Source: Janthinobacterium lividum (GTDB lineage Bacteria; Pseudomonadota; Gammaproteobacteria; Burkholderiales; Burkholderiaceae_D). Taken from it: a stretch of DNA of 64,000 nucleotides. Shown here one piece after another: positions 44,885 through 54,075 of the stretch. Position 1 is the stretch's first letter, and the number at the start of each line of letters is the position of its first letter. The translations under genes were made by a program, and so were the position numbers. The notes beneath the pieces are model-generated. The model did not search any database. It was given only the letters and a program-made list of their open reading frames with translations, and had not been told where the DNA came from. The stretch lies in NCBI RefSeq assembly GCF_034424625.1, contig NZ_CP139976.1:1116001-1180000 (forward strand), read 5' to 3'.

Positions 44885-46123
44885 ATGCAAACCAATCTCG
44901 CCGATTTCATCAAGAATACGCCGGCAGGCGACGAAGCCGAAGCCATCCTGCGCGCCTGCGTGCATTGCGGCTTTTGCACGGCCACCTGTCCCACCTACCA
45001 GCTGCTGGGCGACGAACTCGATGGCCCGCGCGGGCGCATCTATCTGATCAAGCAAGTGCTCGAAGGCGCGCCCGTCACCGCCAAGACGCAGACGCACCTG
45101 GACCGCTGCCTGACCTGCCGCAACTGCGAGTCCACCTGTCCGTCCGGGGTGCAGTACGGGCGCCTGGTCGACATCGGGCGCAGCGTCGTCGAGCAGCGCG
45201 TGCAGCGGCCCTTGCGTGAACGGGCCTTGCGCTTCGCCCTGAAGGAAGCCTTGCCGCGCCGCTGGCTGTTTACGCCCGTGTACAAGGCGGGGCAGGCGCT
45301 GCGGCCGCTGCTGTCGAAAAGCTTGCAGGATAAATTGCGACCCGGCGCCGCCGCTGGCGCATGGCCGGCGCGCCGGCACGCGCGCACCATGCTGCTGCTC
45401 GACGGCTGCGTGCAGCCGGCCATGTCGCCGAACATCAACGCGGCCACGGCGCGCGTGCTCGACGCGCTTGGCGTGCAGCTGATCGTCGCGCCGAAGGCGG
45501 GCTGCTGCGGCGCGCTGCGCCATCACCTGAACGACCAGGAGGCGGCGCTGGACGACATGCGCCGCAATATCGACGCCTGGTGGCCCTACGTAGACTGCGC
45601 GGACAGCGCGGAAGCCATCGTCATGACGGCGTCCGGCTGCGGCGCCACGGTGAAGGAATATGGCCATCTGCTGGCGCACGATGCGCAGTATGCGGAGAAG
45701 GCGCGGCGTATCGCCGCACTGACGCGCGATTTGTCCGAGATCATGCCGGCCTTCGAAGCGGAACTGGTGGCGCTGCTGAAAGGACGCATCGGCAAAAAAG
45801 TGGCGTACCACCCGCCATGCACCCTGCAGCATGGCCAGCAGGTGCGCGGCAAGGTGGAGCAGGTCTTGCGCGCCGTCGGCGTCGACGTGCGCCTGTGCGC
45901 CGACAGCCATCTGTGCTGCGGTTCGGCGGGCACCTATTCGATCCTGCAGCCGGCACTGTCGCAGCAGCTGCGCGACAACAAGGTGGCGAACCTGGAAGCG
46001 TGCGAGCCGGAGATGATCGTGTCGGCGAATATCGGTTGCCTGAGCCACCTGCAGTCGGGCACGGAGACCCCCGTGCGGCACTGGATCGAATTGATCGACT
46101 CCGCCTTGACCCCGGTCAAATAG
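44885..46123 (+). CDS. glcF: Glycolate oxidase iron-sulfur subunit
   Basis: A 412-aa subunit passing electrons from GlcDE to the respiratory chain. Two [4Fe-4S] ferredoxin motifs appear: CVHCGFCTATCP (about 25-36) and CLTCRNCESTCP (about 75-86). Two CCG-type cysteine-rich domains follow (PKAGCCGALRHH and DSHLCCGSAGTY). It completes the glcDEF operon. Its 3' end overlaps the convergent GGDEF-EAL gene by 8 bp. Confidence 0.95.
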   Translation: MQTNLADFIKNTPAGDEAEAILRACVHCGFCTATCPTYQLLGDELDGPRGRIYLIKQVLEGAPVTAKTQTHLDRCLTCRNCESTCPSGVQYGRLVDIGRSVVEQRVQRPLRERALRFALKEALPRRWLFTPVYKAGQALRPLLSKSLQDKLRPGAAAGAWPARRHARTMLLLDGCVQPAMSPNINAATARVLDALGVQLIVAPKAGCCGALRHHLNDQEAALDDMRRNIDAWWPYVDCADSAEAIVMTASGCGATVKEYGHLLAHDAQYAEKARRIAALTRDLSEIMPAFEAELVALLKGRIGKKVAYHPPCTLQHGQQVRGKVEQVLRAVGVDVRLCADSHLCCGSAGTYSILQPALSQQLRDNKVANLEACEPEMIVSANIGCLSHLQSGTETPVRHWIELIDSALTPVK

Positions 46124-48266
46124 GCACTTCGTTGTATTGCGCGATGCGCCATTGCGGCGCAGGGATGAAATGGTTGGCCCACTCCAGCACGGCGTCGGCC
46201 GGCATGGGGCGGGCGATGCCGTAGCCTTGCGCCAGGTCGCAGCCCAGCTGGATCAGGCGCGCGCCATGCTCGACGCTTTCCACGCCTTCGGCGATCACCG
46301 TCAAGCTGAAGGAACGGGCCAGGCCGATGACGGCGCGCACCAGGTGCAGGTCATCGCGGTCGTTGAGCATGTTGCGCACGAAGCTCTGGTCGATCTTGAC
46401 GATATTCGCCGGCAGGCGTTTCAGATACGACATCGACGAGTAGCCGGTGCCAAAATCGTCGAGCGCGAACGTGATGCCCAGCGCCTGGCAGGCGCGGATG
46501 ATGCGGCGCACGTCTTCGATGTCGTGCAGGGCCGACGATTCGAGGATTTCCAGTTCCAGCATGCTGGCGCGCACGCCGGGAAATTCGCCGAGGATGGTTT
46601 CCAGGCGCGAGACGAAGTCCGGTTGCTGGAAGTGGCGCGCCGCGATATTCACGCTGACCACCCAGTGCTTGCCGCAAGCGACCCAGCGCTGCATCTGCCA
46701 CAGGGCTTGGCGCAGCACCCATTCGCCGATGTCGATGATCAAATCCGTCTGTTCCACCAGCGGCAGGAATTGCGCGGGCGCCAGCACGCCGCGGCGCGGA
46801 TGCTGCCAGCGCAGCAGCGCTTCCATGCCCACCACCGTGCCGGCGCGCATATTCACCTTGGGCTGGTAGTACAGCCGCAGTTCGCCATTGATCAGGGCCT
46901 GGCGCACTTCCGTGCGCTGGTTGTGGTGGGTGCGCACTTCCTCATCGAGATTGGTATCGAAGAAGTGATACTGGTTGCGCCCCGTCAGCTTGGCCTGGTA
47001 GACGGCGTGGTCGGCGTGGCGCAGCAGGCTTTCCGTATTCAGGTCCTTGCCCGCGTAGACGGCGATGCCGACGCTGGCCGTCATGTGCAGCGCCTGCTGG
47101 TCGCAATGATAGGGGCGGCTCAGTTCCTGCATCAATTGGGTGATGTTCTGTTCGATGCTGGCGATGCTGGCCTGGCCGCACAGCAGCAGGACGAATTCAT
47201 CGCCGCCCAGGCGCGCCGCGTAATGGATCTGGCCCGTAAAGGCGTGCAGGCGTCCGGCCACCTGCTTGAGGATTTCATCGCCCGCTTCTGCGCCGTAGCG
47301 GTCGTTGATGGCCTGAAAATGGTCGAGGTCGAACAGGCAGACGGCCAGCAGGCGCTGGCGTTCGCGCGCCAGGAACAGTTCCTGCTCGAAGCGTGCGGCC
47401 AGCGCGGCACGGTTGGGTAGACCCGTCAGCACGTCATTGTAGTTTTGCCAGGACAGCTTTTGCAGCGCCTGCTGCATGTGCACGGTTTCGTTCAGCTGTT
47501 CGCCCAGCTGGCGCTGGCTGGTTTTCAGCGAGGTCAGCAGTTCTTCGATATCGCCGGCCATGCCGTTGAACGACTGCGACACGGCTTGCGCCTCGGGCGT
47601 GGCGCCAGCCGCCAGGCGCACGGCGAAGTTGCCATCGCGAAAGCGGTCCGTCGCTTGCACAAGCCGCGCCAGCAGCTTGCGGTGCGACGCCAGGATCAAG
47701 CCCAGCAGGAGGAAGACGAGGACGATATTGATGGTGCTGAGCACGGCCTGCTCGCGCACCCTTTGCCACACCTGGGCCAGGGGCCGGCCGGGCGTGTAGT
47801 GCAGGTCGAGGATGCCGTCGCCGCCGTCCGGCAACGCCACCGTCAGGCGGCTGCGGATGGCCGCCATGCCCGCCAGGCGCGCAAACCACGCCGGCACGCC
47901 GTCGGCCAGCGCATCGCTCAGCTTGTTGTCAGCCAGCACTTCGACATGCCCGCCAGCCGTATCCCAGCGCACGGAGGCGAGGCTGCGGTTCAGTGGCAGG
48001 GCGCTGCGCAGCGCTTGCTGCACGCTGTCGTGCATCGCATGCCGGTCCGTATGCACGGCCAGCGGCAGCACGCTATTGGCCAGGAACAGGTCGAGTTGCC
48101 GGGCGTCGCTCTGGTAGCGCGCATTGGCCAGCGCCGTTTCCGTACCCAGCAGGGCGTGATAGCGTACAGCGGAAACGGCGAGTATCAGGAAGGTAATAGG
48201 GATGAAGAGGCGGGAATAACTACCCATCCGCATCCATGAAGATAATATTTTCCCAAAGACTGGCAT
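46116..48266 (-). CDS. Membrane GGDEF-EAL cyclic-di-GMP enzyme
   Basis: A 716-aa inner-membrane protein. TM1 (about 19-37), a periplasmic sensor region (about 40-170), TM2 (about 177-197), a HAMP-like segment, a short coiled coil, GGDEF (about 270-430; ARLGGDEFVLLL) and EAL (about 450-700; GMEALLRWQHP, DDFGTGYSSMSYL). Both catalytic motifs look intact. The start may be ATG 48266 or one of the methionines 11-13 residues later. The upstream 150 bp are unusually AT-rich for this genome. The sensory ligand is unknown. Confidence 0.92.
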   Translation of the reverse strand: MPVFGKILSSWMRMGSYSRLFIPITFLILAVSAVRYHALLGTETALANARYQSDARQLDLFLANSVLPLAVHTDRHAMHDSVQQALRSALPLNRSLASVRWDTAGGHVEVLADNKLSDALADGVPAWFARLAGMAAIRSRLTVALPDGGDGILDLHYTPGRPLAQVWQRVREQAVLSTINIVLVFLLLGLILASHRKLLARLVQATDRFRDGNFAVRLAAGATPEAQAVSQSFNGMAGDIEELLTSLKTSQRQLGEQLNETVHMQQALQKLSWQNYNDVLTGLPNRAALAARFEQELFLARERQRLLAVCLFDLDHFQAINDRYGAEAGDEILKQVAGRLHAFTGQIHYAARLGGDEFVLLLCGQASIASIEQNITQLMQELSRPYHCDQQALHMTASVGIAVYAGKDLNTESLLRHADHAVYQAKLTGRNQYHFFDTNLDEEVRTHHNQRTEVRQALINGELRLYYQPKVNMRAGTVVGMEALLRWQHPRRGVLAPAQFLPLVEQTDLIIDIGEWVLRQALWQMQRWVACGKHWVVSVNIAARHFQQPDFVSRLETILGEFPGVRASMLELEILESSALHDIEDVRRIIRACQALGITFALDDFGTGYSSMSYLKRLPANIVKIDQSFVRNMLNDRDDLHLVRAVIGLARSFSLTVIAEGVESVEHGARLIQLGCDLAQGYGIARPMPADAVLEWANHFIPAPQWRIAQYNEVPI

Positions 48267-48413
48267 CGTTTTTTGATCGATATCTGCGAATAATTATGTA
48301 AACATTATCACCGATATTTGCTATTTGAAACACAATATTGATATCAGGCATGAAATAAATACGGTTTTATAGATTTCGCATGATTGTTGTCTTAAATCAA
48401 AGTATTGCATTTT

Positions 48414-48899
48414 TTACTCCTGTAGCAATTGCCTTATGTCGGCTGCCAGACTGGCCGGTTTGCTGGCCGTCGCATAGCGGCGAAAGACGCTGCCATCCTT
48501 GCGCACCAAAAACTTGGTGAAATTCCATTTGATCGACTGCGTGCCCAATATGCCGGGCGCCGCCTGTTTTAATTGCGCAAACAGGGGATGGGTATGCGGG
48601 CCATTCACGTCGACCTTGGCAAACAGGGGGAAGGTGACGCCGAAGTTTTTCTCGCAAAAGGCGCCGATCTCCGCATTCGAGCCCGGTTCCTGCTGGCGGA
48701 ATTGATTGCAGGGAAAACCCAGCACGACCAGGCCCTGGTCGTGAAATGCGCGGTACAGCGCTTCGAGCCCCTGGTACTGCGGCGTGAAGCCGCAGGCGCT
48801 GGCCGTATTGACGATCAGCAGCACTTTACCCTTGTATTGCGCCAGGTCGATCGGCGTGCCGTCGAGCGCCTCGGCCTGGAAATCGTGGATGCTGGTCAT
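48414..48899 (-). CDS. Glutathione peroxidase family protein
   Basis: Thioredoxin-fold peroxidase of 161 aa reducing H2O2 or organic peroxides. Peroxidatic Cys36 in NTASACGFTPQY replaces selenocysteine. Conserved GFPCNQFRQQEPG and the WNF catalytic motif (KWNFTKFLV) are present. Most bacterial members use thioredoxin rather than glutathione. It starts 1 nt after the pilU stop, so it is apparently the third gene of a pilT-pilU-gpx unit. Confidence 0.93.
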   Translation of the reverse strand: MTSIHDFQAEALDGTPIDLAQYKGKVLLIVNTASACGFTPQYQGLEALYRAFHDQGLVVLGFPCNQFRQQEPGSNAEIGAFCEKNFGVTFPLFAKVDVNGPHTHPLFAQLKQAAPGILGTQSIKWNFTKFLVRKDGSVFRRYATASKPASLAADIRQLLQE

Positions 48900-48900
48900 G

Positions 48901-50040
48901 TCAGAGGAGTCCCAGTTTGGTGGCGCCCGTTTGCGGGGGCGGTTCCGGCGCCGTTGCGCCCTTGAGTTTGATCGTCAGGCGCAGGTCGTTGACGGAGTCC
49001 GCATTGCGCAGCGCGTCTTCATAGCTGATGGCGCCCCCTTCGTGCAGGTCGAACAGGGCCTGGTCGAAGGTTTGCATGCCATGCTCGCGCGATTTTTTCA
49101 TCAGTTCCTTGATCTCGTGCACATGGCCCTTGAAGATCAGGTCGCTCATCAGCGGTGAGTTGAGCAGGATTTCCAGCGCCGCCTTGCGCCCGCCGCCTTC
49201 CTTGCTGGGGATCAAGCGCTGCGAAATCATGCCCTTCAAATTGAGCGACAGGTCCATCAGCAATTGCTGGCGCCGCTCTTCGGGGAAGAAATTGATGATG
49301 CGGTCCAGCGCCTGGTTGGCGTTGTTCGCGTGCAAGGTCGCCAGGCACAGATGGCCCGTCTCGGCAAACGCGATGGCGTGGTCCATGGTGTCGCGGTCGC
49401 GTATTTCGCCGATCTGTATCACGTCGGGCGCCTGGCGCAGGGTGTTTTTCAGGGCCGTGGCCCAGTCGTCCGTATCGACGCCCACTTCGCGCTGGGTGAC
49501 GATGCAGTTGCCGTGCGGATGGATGAATTCCACGGGGTCTTCGATGGTGATGATGTGGCCGTGGCTGTGCGCGTTGCGGTGGCCCACCATGGCCGCCAGC
49601 GTGGTCGACTTGCCGCAGCCCGTGGCGCCCACCATGATGACGAGGCCCCGCTTGCTCATCACGATGTCTTGCAGGATGGAGGGCAAACCCAGCCCATCGA
49701 GTGTGGGAATGGCGGTATTGATCAAGCGCAAGACCATGCCTGCCTGGCCCATCTGCACGAAGGCGGATACGCGGAAACGTCCGAGACCGTCCGGGCTGAT
49801 GGCGAAATTGGCTTCGCGGCTGGACGCGAATTCGGCCGCCTGGCGTTCGTTCATGACGGCGCGCACGTAGCCGGCCGATTGCTGCGCGTCGAGCGCGCCT
49901 CCCGCCAGCAGCGTCAGCTTGCCGTCGAGCTTGATGGCGGGCGGAAAGCCGGCCGTGATGAACAGGTCCGAGCCGCCCCGTGCGCGCATCTGCGCCAGCA
50001 GCGCGTGCATGGCGCCATAGTGTTCGTGCGTCGTCTGCAT
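48901..50040 (-). CDS. pilU: Type IV pilus retraction ATPase PilU
   Basis: Hexameric AAA-type motor assisting PilT in pilus retraction and twitching. The 379-aa product has Walker A GATGCGKST (about 135), Asp box TIEDPVEFIH, Walker B VIQIGEIRDRDTM and His box ETGHLCLATLHA. It has the longer C-terminus of PilU, ending in PPPQTGATKLGLL. It follows pilT by 3 nt on the same strand. Confidence 0.94.
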   Translation of the reverse strand: MQTTHEHYGAMHALLAQMRARGGSDLFITAGFPPAIKLDGKLTLLAGGALDAQQSAGYVRAVMNERQAAEFASSREANFAISPDGLGRFRVSAFVQMGQAGMVLRLINTAIPTLDGLGLPSILQDIVMSKRGLVIMVGATGCGKSTTLAAMVGHRNAHSHGHIITIEDPVEFIHPHGNCIVTQREVGVDTDDWATALKNTLRQAPDVIQIGEIRDRDTMDHAIAFAETGHLCLATLHANNANQALDRIINFFPEERRQQLLMDLSLNLKGMISQRLIPSKEGGGRKAALEILLNSPLMSDLIFKGHVHEIKELMKKSREHGMQTFDQALFDLHEGGAISYEDALRNADSVNDLRLTIKLKGATAPEPPPQTGATKLGLL

Positions 50041-50043
50041 GGC

Positions 50044-51087
50044 TTATCCGGGGAAGTTTTCAGGCGCCTTGGCGGCCGAGCGGGCTGTTTCCGCCGAGAT
50101 CGTGCCGCGCCGCACCAGGTCGGTGAGGCACTGGTCCAGGGTCTGCATGCCCACGTTGCTGCCCGTCTGGATGGCCGAATACATTTGCGCCACTTTTGCT
50201 TCGCGGATCAGGTTGCGCACGGCCGGCGTGGCCAGCATGATTTCATGCGCGGCCACGCGGCCCGCGCCATCCTTGGTTTTCAGCAAGTTCTGCGAAATGA
50301 CGGCTTGCAAGGATTCGGACAGCATGGCGCGCACCATTTCCTTTTCCTCGGCGGGGAAGACGTCGATGATGCGGTCGATCGATTTCGCCGCCGACGAGGT
50401 ATGCAGGGTGCCGAACACGAGGTGGCCCGTCTCGGCCGCCGTCAGCGCCAGGCGGATGGTTTCCAGGTCGCGCAACTCGCCCACCAAAATCACGTCGGGG
50501 TCTTCGCGCAGGGCCGAGCGCAGCGCATTGCTGAACGAATGCGTGTGCGAGCCCACTTCGCGCTGGTTGATCAGGCATTTCTTCGGTTCATGCACGAATT
50601 CGATCGGGTCTTCGATGGTCAATATATGGTGGTTCAGGCGCTCGTTGACGTGGTTCACCATGGCCGCCAGGGTGGTCGACTTGCCGGAGCCCGTCGGGCC
50701 CGTCACCAGCACGAGTCCCCGCGGGCGCATGGCCAGCTCGCCGAAGATGCGCGGGGCGTTGAGTTCTTCCAGGGTCAGCACCTTCGACGGAATCGTGCGC
50801 AGCACGGCCGAGGCACCGCGTTCCTGGTTGTAGGCGTTGACGCGGAAGCGGGCCAGGCCGGGAATCTCGAACGAAAAATCGCATTCCAGCGCTTCTTCAT
50901 ACGCCTTGCGCTGGCTGTCGTTCATGATGTCGTAGATCATGCTGTGCACTTCCTTGTGCTCGAGCGGCGCCACGTTCAGGCGGCGCACGTCGCCGTTGAC
51001 CCGTATCATCGGCGGCAGGCCGGAAGACAGGTGCAAGTCGGAAGCCTTGTTGCTGACGGAGAAAGCGAGTAGTTCGGAGATGTCCAT
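50044..51087 (-). CDS. pilT: Type IV pilus retraction ATPase PilT
   Basis: Motor for pilus disassembly, 347 aa. Walker A GPTGSGKST, TIEDPIEFVH, VILVGELRDLETI and AETGHLVFGTLH are intact. The C-terminal VRNLIREAK matches the AIRNLIRE retraction signature of PilT. Initiates at ATG 51087 and diverges from yggS-proC, the common arrangement in betaproteobacteria and Pseudomonas. pilU and gpx follow. Confidence 0.96.
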   Translation of the reverse strand: MDISELLAFSVSNKASDLHLSSGLPPMIRVNGDVRRLNVAPLEHKEVHSMIYDIMNDSQRKAYEEALECDFSFEIPGLARFRVNAYNQERGASAVLRTIPSKVLTLEELNAPRIFGELAMRPRGLVLVTGPTGSGKSTTLAAMVNHVNERLNHHILTIEDPIEFVHEPKKCLINQREVGSHTHSFSNALRSALREDPDVILVGELRDLETIRLALTAAETGHLVFGTLHTSSAAKSIDRIIDVFPAEEKEMVRAMLSESLQAVISQNLLKTKDGAGRVAAHEIMLATPAVRNLIREAKVAQMYSAIQTGSNVGMQTLDQCLTDLVRRGTISAETARSAAKAPENFPG

Positions 51088-51151
51088 TTATAATCCCTGT
51101 GCCTGCATTGATGGGCTGGCGCACTGTGCCGCCGCCCCTATACACTAGAAA

Positions 51152-51859
51152 ATGATTATGTCCACAATCGAACAGAACTTGCAAGCCGTGCGCGACAGTA
51201 TTGCGCAGGCCGCCGCTGACGCGCAGCGCGCGCCGGCCGACGTGACCCTGCTGGCCGTCTCGAAGACCTTCGGCGCGGATGCCGTGCTGGCAGCCATGCG
51301 CGCGGGCCAGGCGGCGTTTGGCGAAAACTATCTGCAGGAAGCGCTCGACAAGATTGCCTTTGTGAAGGAAGCCGCACCGCAGCAAGCCCCGGCCTGGCAT
51401 TTCATCGGCCCCATCCAGAGCAACAAGACGCGCCCCATCGCCGAGCATTTCGACTGGGTGCACACGGTGGAACGGGAAAAGATCGCCGCACGCCTGTCCG
51501 AACAGCGCCCGGCAGGCTTGCCGGACCTGAATATCTGCCTGCAAGTCAATATCAGTGGCGAGGCCAGCAAGAGCGGCGTGACGCCGGCCGAATTGCCAGC
51601 GCTGGCGCGCGCCGTGGCGCAGCTGCCGCGCTTGCGTTTGCGCGGCCTGATGGCCATTCCCGAGCCGGAAACGGATCTCGCCCTGCAACGCCTTGCGTTT
51701 GCGCAATTGCGCGCGCTGTACGAACAATTGAAGGCCGAAGGGCTGGCGCTCGATACCTTGTCGATGGGCATGTCGGCCGACTTGCGCGCCGCCGTGCTCG
51801 AGGGCGCCACCATCGTGCGCGTGGGCAGCGCCATCTTCGGCTCCCGCAACTATTCCTAA
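51152..51859 (+). CDS. yggS: YggS-family PLP-binding protein
   Basis: Pyridoxal-phosphate homeostasis protein with the fold of alanine racemase N-domain. 235 aa; PLP Lys38 in LLAVSKTFG, and IGPIQSNKTRPIAEHFDWVHTV and SMGMSADLRAAVLEGATIVRVGSAIFG typical of the family. It is monomeric and lacks racemase activity in studied members. Start ATG 51152; a second ATG at 51158 is equally possible. It precedes proC by 22 nt, the usual pairing. Confidence 0.93.
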   Translation: MIMSTIEQNLQAVRDSIAQAAADAQRAPADVTLLAVSKTFGADAVLAAMRAGQAAFGENYLQEALDKIAFVKEAAPQQAPAWHFIGPIQSNKTRPIAEHFDWVHTVEREKIAARLSEQRPAGLPDLNICLQVNISGEASKSGVTPAELPALARAVAQLPRLRLRGLMAIPEPETDLALQRLAFAQLRALYEQLKAEGLALDTLSMGMSADLRAAVLEGATIVRVGSAIFGSRNYS

Positions 51860-51881
51860 CTGATTGACAGAAAGCATAACC

Positions 51882-52712
51882 ATGACGACAGAATTGAATA
51901 TCGCCTTTGTAGGCGGCGGCAACATGGCGGCCGCCCTGATCGCGGGCCTGGCGGGCAAATTGACCCTGGGCGGCAATATCCACGTGATCGACCCGCACGC
52001 GCCGGCGCTGGAAAAACTGCAGGCGCAATTCGGCGTCACGACGGCGGCTTCCGCCGGCGAGGCATTGCGCGGCGTGGATGTGATCGTGCTGGCCGTGAAA
52101 CCGCAAAGCATGCGCGAAGTGGCGGCCCAGTTGCTGCCTTTCCTCGACGGGGATAGGGCGCCATTGATCCTGTCGATCGCGGCCGGCATCCGCGCGCAGG
52201 ACCTGTCGCGCTGGCTCGGCGACTACCCCGCCATCGTGCGCTGCATGCCGAATACGCCGGCCCTGATCGGCATGGGTATCACGGGCATGGTGGCCAGCAG
52301 CGGCGTGAGCGAGGAACAGAAGAAGATGGCGGACGCCATCCTGCGCGCCGTTGGCCAGACCGTCTGGCTCGATGACGAAGCCAAGATCGACCCCGTCACG
52401 GCCGTGTCGGGCAGCGGTCCCGCCTATGTGTTTTACTTTATCGAGGCGATGCAGCAGGCGGCCGCCGAACTGGGCTTGACGCCCGAGCAGGGCACGCAGC
52501 TGGCGATTGCCACCTTTACGGGCGCCGCGCAACTGGCGGCCAATTCCAGCGAGCCCGTGTCCTTGCTGCGCGAGCGGGTCACGTCGAAGGGCGGTACGAC
52601 GTATGCGGCACTCACCAGCATGGAAGAGAGCGGCGTGAAAGCGGCCATCGTCAAGGGCATCAAGGCGGCCGCGCAACGGGGGCGCGAGATGGGTGACGAG
52701 CTGTCGAAGTAA
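51882..52712 (+). CDS. proC: Pyrroline-5-carboxylate reductase
   Basis: NAD(P)H-dependent last step of proline synthesis. 276 aa, with Rossmann motif FVGGGNMAAALIAGL (about 7-21), the conserved MPNTPALIGMG, and the C-terminal signature GSGPAYVFYFIEAMQQAA with SKGGTTYAAL. Start ATG 51882 follows the yggS stop by 22 nt. It abuts the convergent anti-sigma factor gene with no intergenic base. Confidence 0.95.
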   Translation: MTTELNIAFVGGGNMAAALIAGLAGKLTLGGNIHVIDPHAPALEKLQAQFGVTTAASAGEALRGVDVIVLAVKPQSMREVAAQLLPFLDGDRAPLILSIAAGIRAQDLSRWLGDYPAIVRCMPNTPALIGMGITGMVASSGVSEEQKKMADAILRAVGQTVWLDDEAKIDPVTAVSGSGPAYVFYFIEAMQQAAAELGLTPEQGTQLAIATFTGAAQLAANSSEPVSLLRERVTSKGGTTYAALTSMEESGVKAAIVKGIKAAAQRGREMGDELSK

Positions 52713-53429
52713 TTAGATCACCTTGACGGCGCGGCCTATGTATAAAATCGGTCCTGTCGGCCGCCCCGTTGGCGAGCCCGCTTCCGGCTCCAGGGTGATT
52801 TCAAACAGTTGATCGGCTTGCAGCGGCGGCAGCTTATCCAGGGTCAACTTGAGGCTTTGCCCCGGCTTGACGAGGCCCAGCGAGACGGGCGCGCCCCAAT
52901 CCTTGCCCTTGGTCCAGAATTGCAGGGCTTTTTGCTGCGGCACCTTTGTCGGACCCAGAGGGATCAGGCTCAGGTCGCGGTTCTTGCCGCCGCGTCCGCC
53001 AGCCTGCACGATCCAGCCCGGCGATTTATCCTGCGGCGCCACCAGCACCACCAGATAGCCGGGTCCGCCTGGCGCTTGCAGCTGCACGCTGACCAGCACG
53101 GCCAGCACAGCTGTCGCCACCAGGCCGCCGCCGGCCAGCAGTCTCCAGAAGGCCAGGCTGTTCCACCACGCTTGCCAGCCGCCCGCCTGCTGCACGGCTT
53201 TCGGCGTGAACAGGCTGGCGCTGATGCGCGGCCACAGTTGCTCCGAGGGCGTTTCGGGCGGCGCCAGGGTGGTCAATGGCAGCAAGCGCTGTTCCCAGGC
53301 ATCGACGGCGTCGCGCAAGGCGGCATCGCGCGGCAAGCGCCGTTCCACTTCCGCGCGTTCGGCCAGTGCCAGGGTGCCCAGCACATATTCGCTGGCCAGC
53401 CTGTGCAATTCCTCGTCGCTGTTGATCAT
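52713..53429 (-). CDS. Anti-sigma factor, RskA/anti-sigma-K family
   Basis: A 238-aa single-pass inner-membrane regulator. The N-terminal cytoplasmic sigma-binding region (about 1-70; LHRLASEYVLGTLALAERAEVE) resembles the anti-sigma domain. One TM helix lies at about 97-119. The periplasmic RskA-type domain (about 120-238) has GPGYLVVLVAPQ and FEITLEPEAGSPTGRPTGPILYIG. Start ATG 53429 overlaps the sigma gene stop (ATGA). A GTG at 53438 is possible. The partner is the ECF sigma directly upstream. Confidence 0.9.
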   Translation of the reverse strand: MINSDEELHRLASEYVLGTLALAERAEVERRLPRDAALRDAVDAWEQRLLPLTTLAPPETPSEQLWPRISASLFTPKAVQQAGGWQAWWNSLAFWRLLAGGGLVATAVLAVLVSVQLQAPGGPGYLVVLVAPQDKSPGWIVQAGGRGGKNRDLSLIPLGPTKVPQQKALQFWTKGKDWGAPVSLGLVKPGQSLKLTLDKLPPLQADQLFEITLEPEAGSPTGRPTGPILYIGRAVKVI

Positions 53430-54001
53430 CCCATGCACTCCCGCAAGGCGGCCAGGCCCCGCTTGACCCAGGCTTTGACGGTCCCCAGCGGCGCTTGCAG
53501 ACGCTGCGCGATTTCGCCGTGGGAACAGCCATCGACGTAGGCATACAGGATGCTATTGCGCTTGGCTTCATCCAGGTGGCCGAGGCAATCGTGCAGCTTG
53601 CCCAGGTCAGCCTGGTCGGCATAGGCCTCGCCCGCGTCGTGGCCTTGGCGTTGGTGCAGCAGGGTTTCCACGGTATCCTCGTCGGCTGACAGTTCATGGG
53701 CACGGGCGCGCGCCATGTCCAGCGCCTGGTGCCGCACCACCACATAGATCCAGCCCTTGCCGCTGCCGCGCGTGGCGTCGAAGCTGCCGGCGCGGCGCCA
53801 GATATTCAGGAAGGCGTCGTGCAGCACGTCTTCGGCCAGGGCCCGCTGGCGCACGATGCGCAGGGCCACGCCCAGAAGGTAGCGGCTTTCCTGCTGGTAC
53901 AGGCCGTGCAATGCCTGCTGCTCGCCTCTGGCGCAGGCGCGCAGGGCGGCATCGTAATCGTAAGGGGCGGCTAGCGTTGGCAAGGTTGGCGCAATCGTCA
54001 A
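53426..54001 (-). CDS. ECF-family RNA polymerase sigma factor
   Basis: A 191-aa sigma-70 family member. Region 2 (about 30-95; ALAEDVLHDAFLNIWRRAGSF) and region 4 (about 135-185; GCSHGEIAQRLQAPLGTVKAWVKRGLAAL) are present, and region 3 is absent, as expected for ECF. It is translationally coupled to its anti-sigma gene. Pairing with an RskA-type anti-sigma is typical of the SigK-like ECF group. A DUF3455 gene lies just upstream. The target regulon and inducing stress are not known. Confidence 0.92.
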   Translation of the reverse strand: MTIAPTLPTLAAPYDYDAALRACARGEQQALHGLYQQESRYLLGVALRIVRQRALAEDVLHDAFLNIWRRAGSFDATRGSGKGWIYVVVRHQALDMARARAHELSADEDTVETLLHQRQGHDAGEAYADQADLGKLHDCLGHLDEAKRNSILYAYVDGCSHGEIAQRLQAPLGTVKAWVKRGLAALRECMG

Positions 54002-54075
54002 GAGTAAACGGTTAGCAAGTTTTCAAGGCCGAGTATAGGCCAGAAACCCGCTTGCCAACCGTCGCTTTCACTGAT

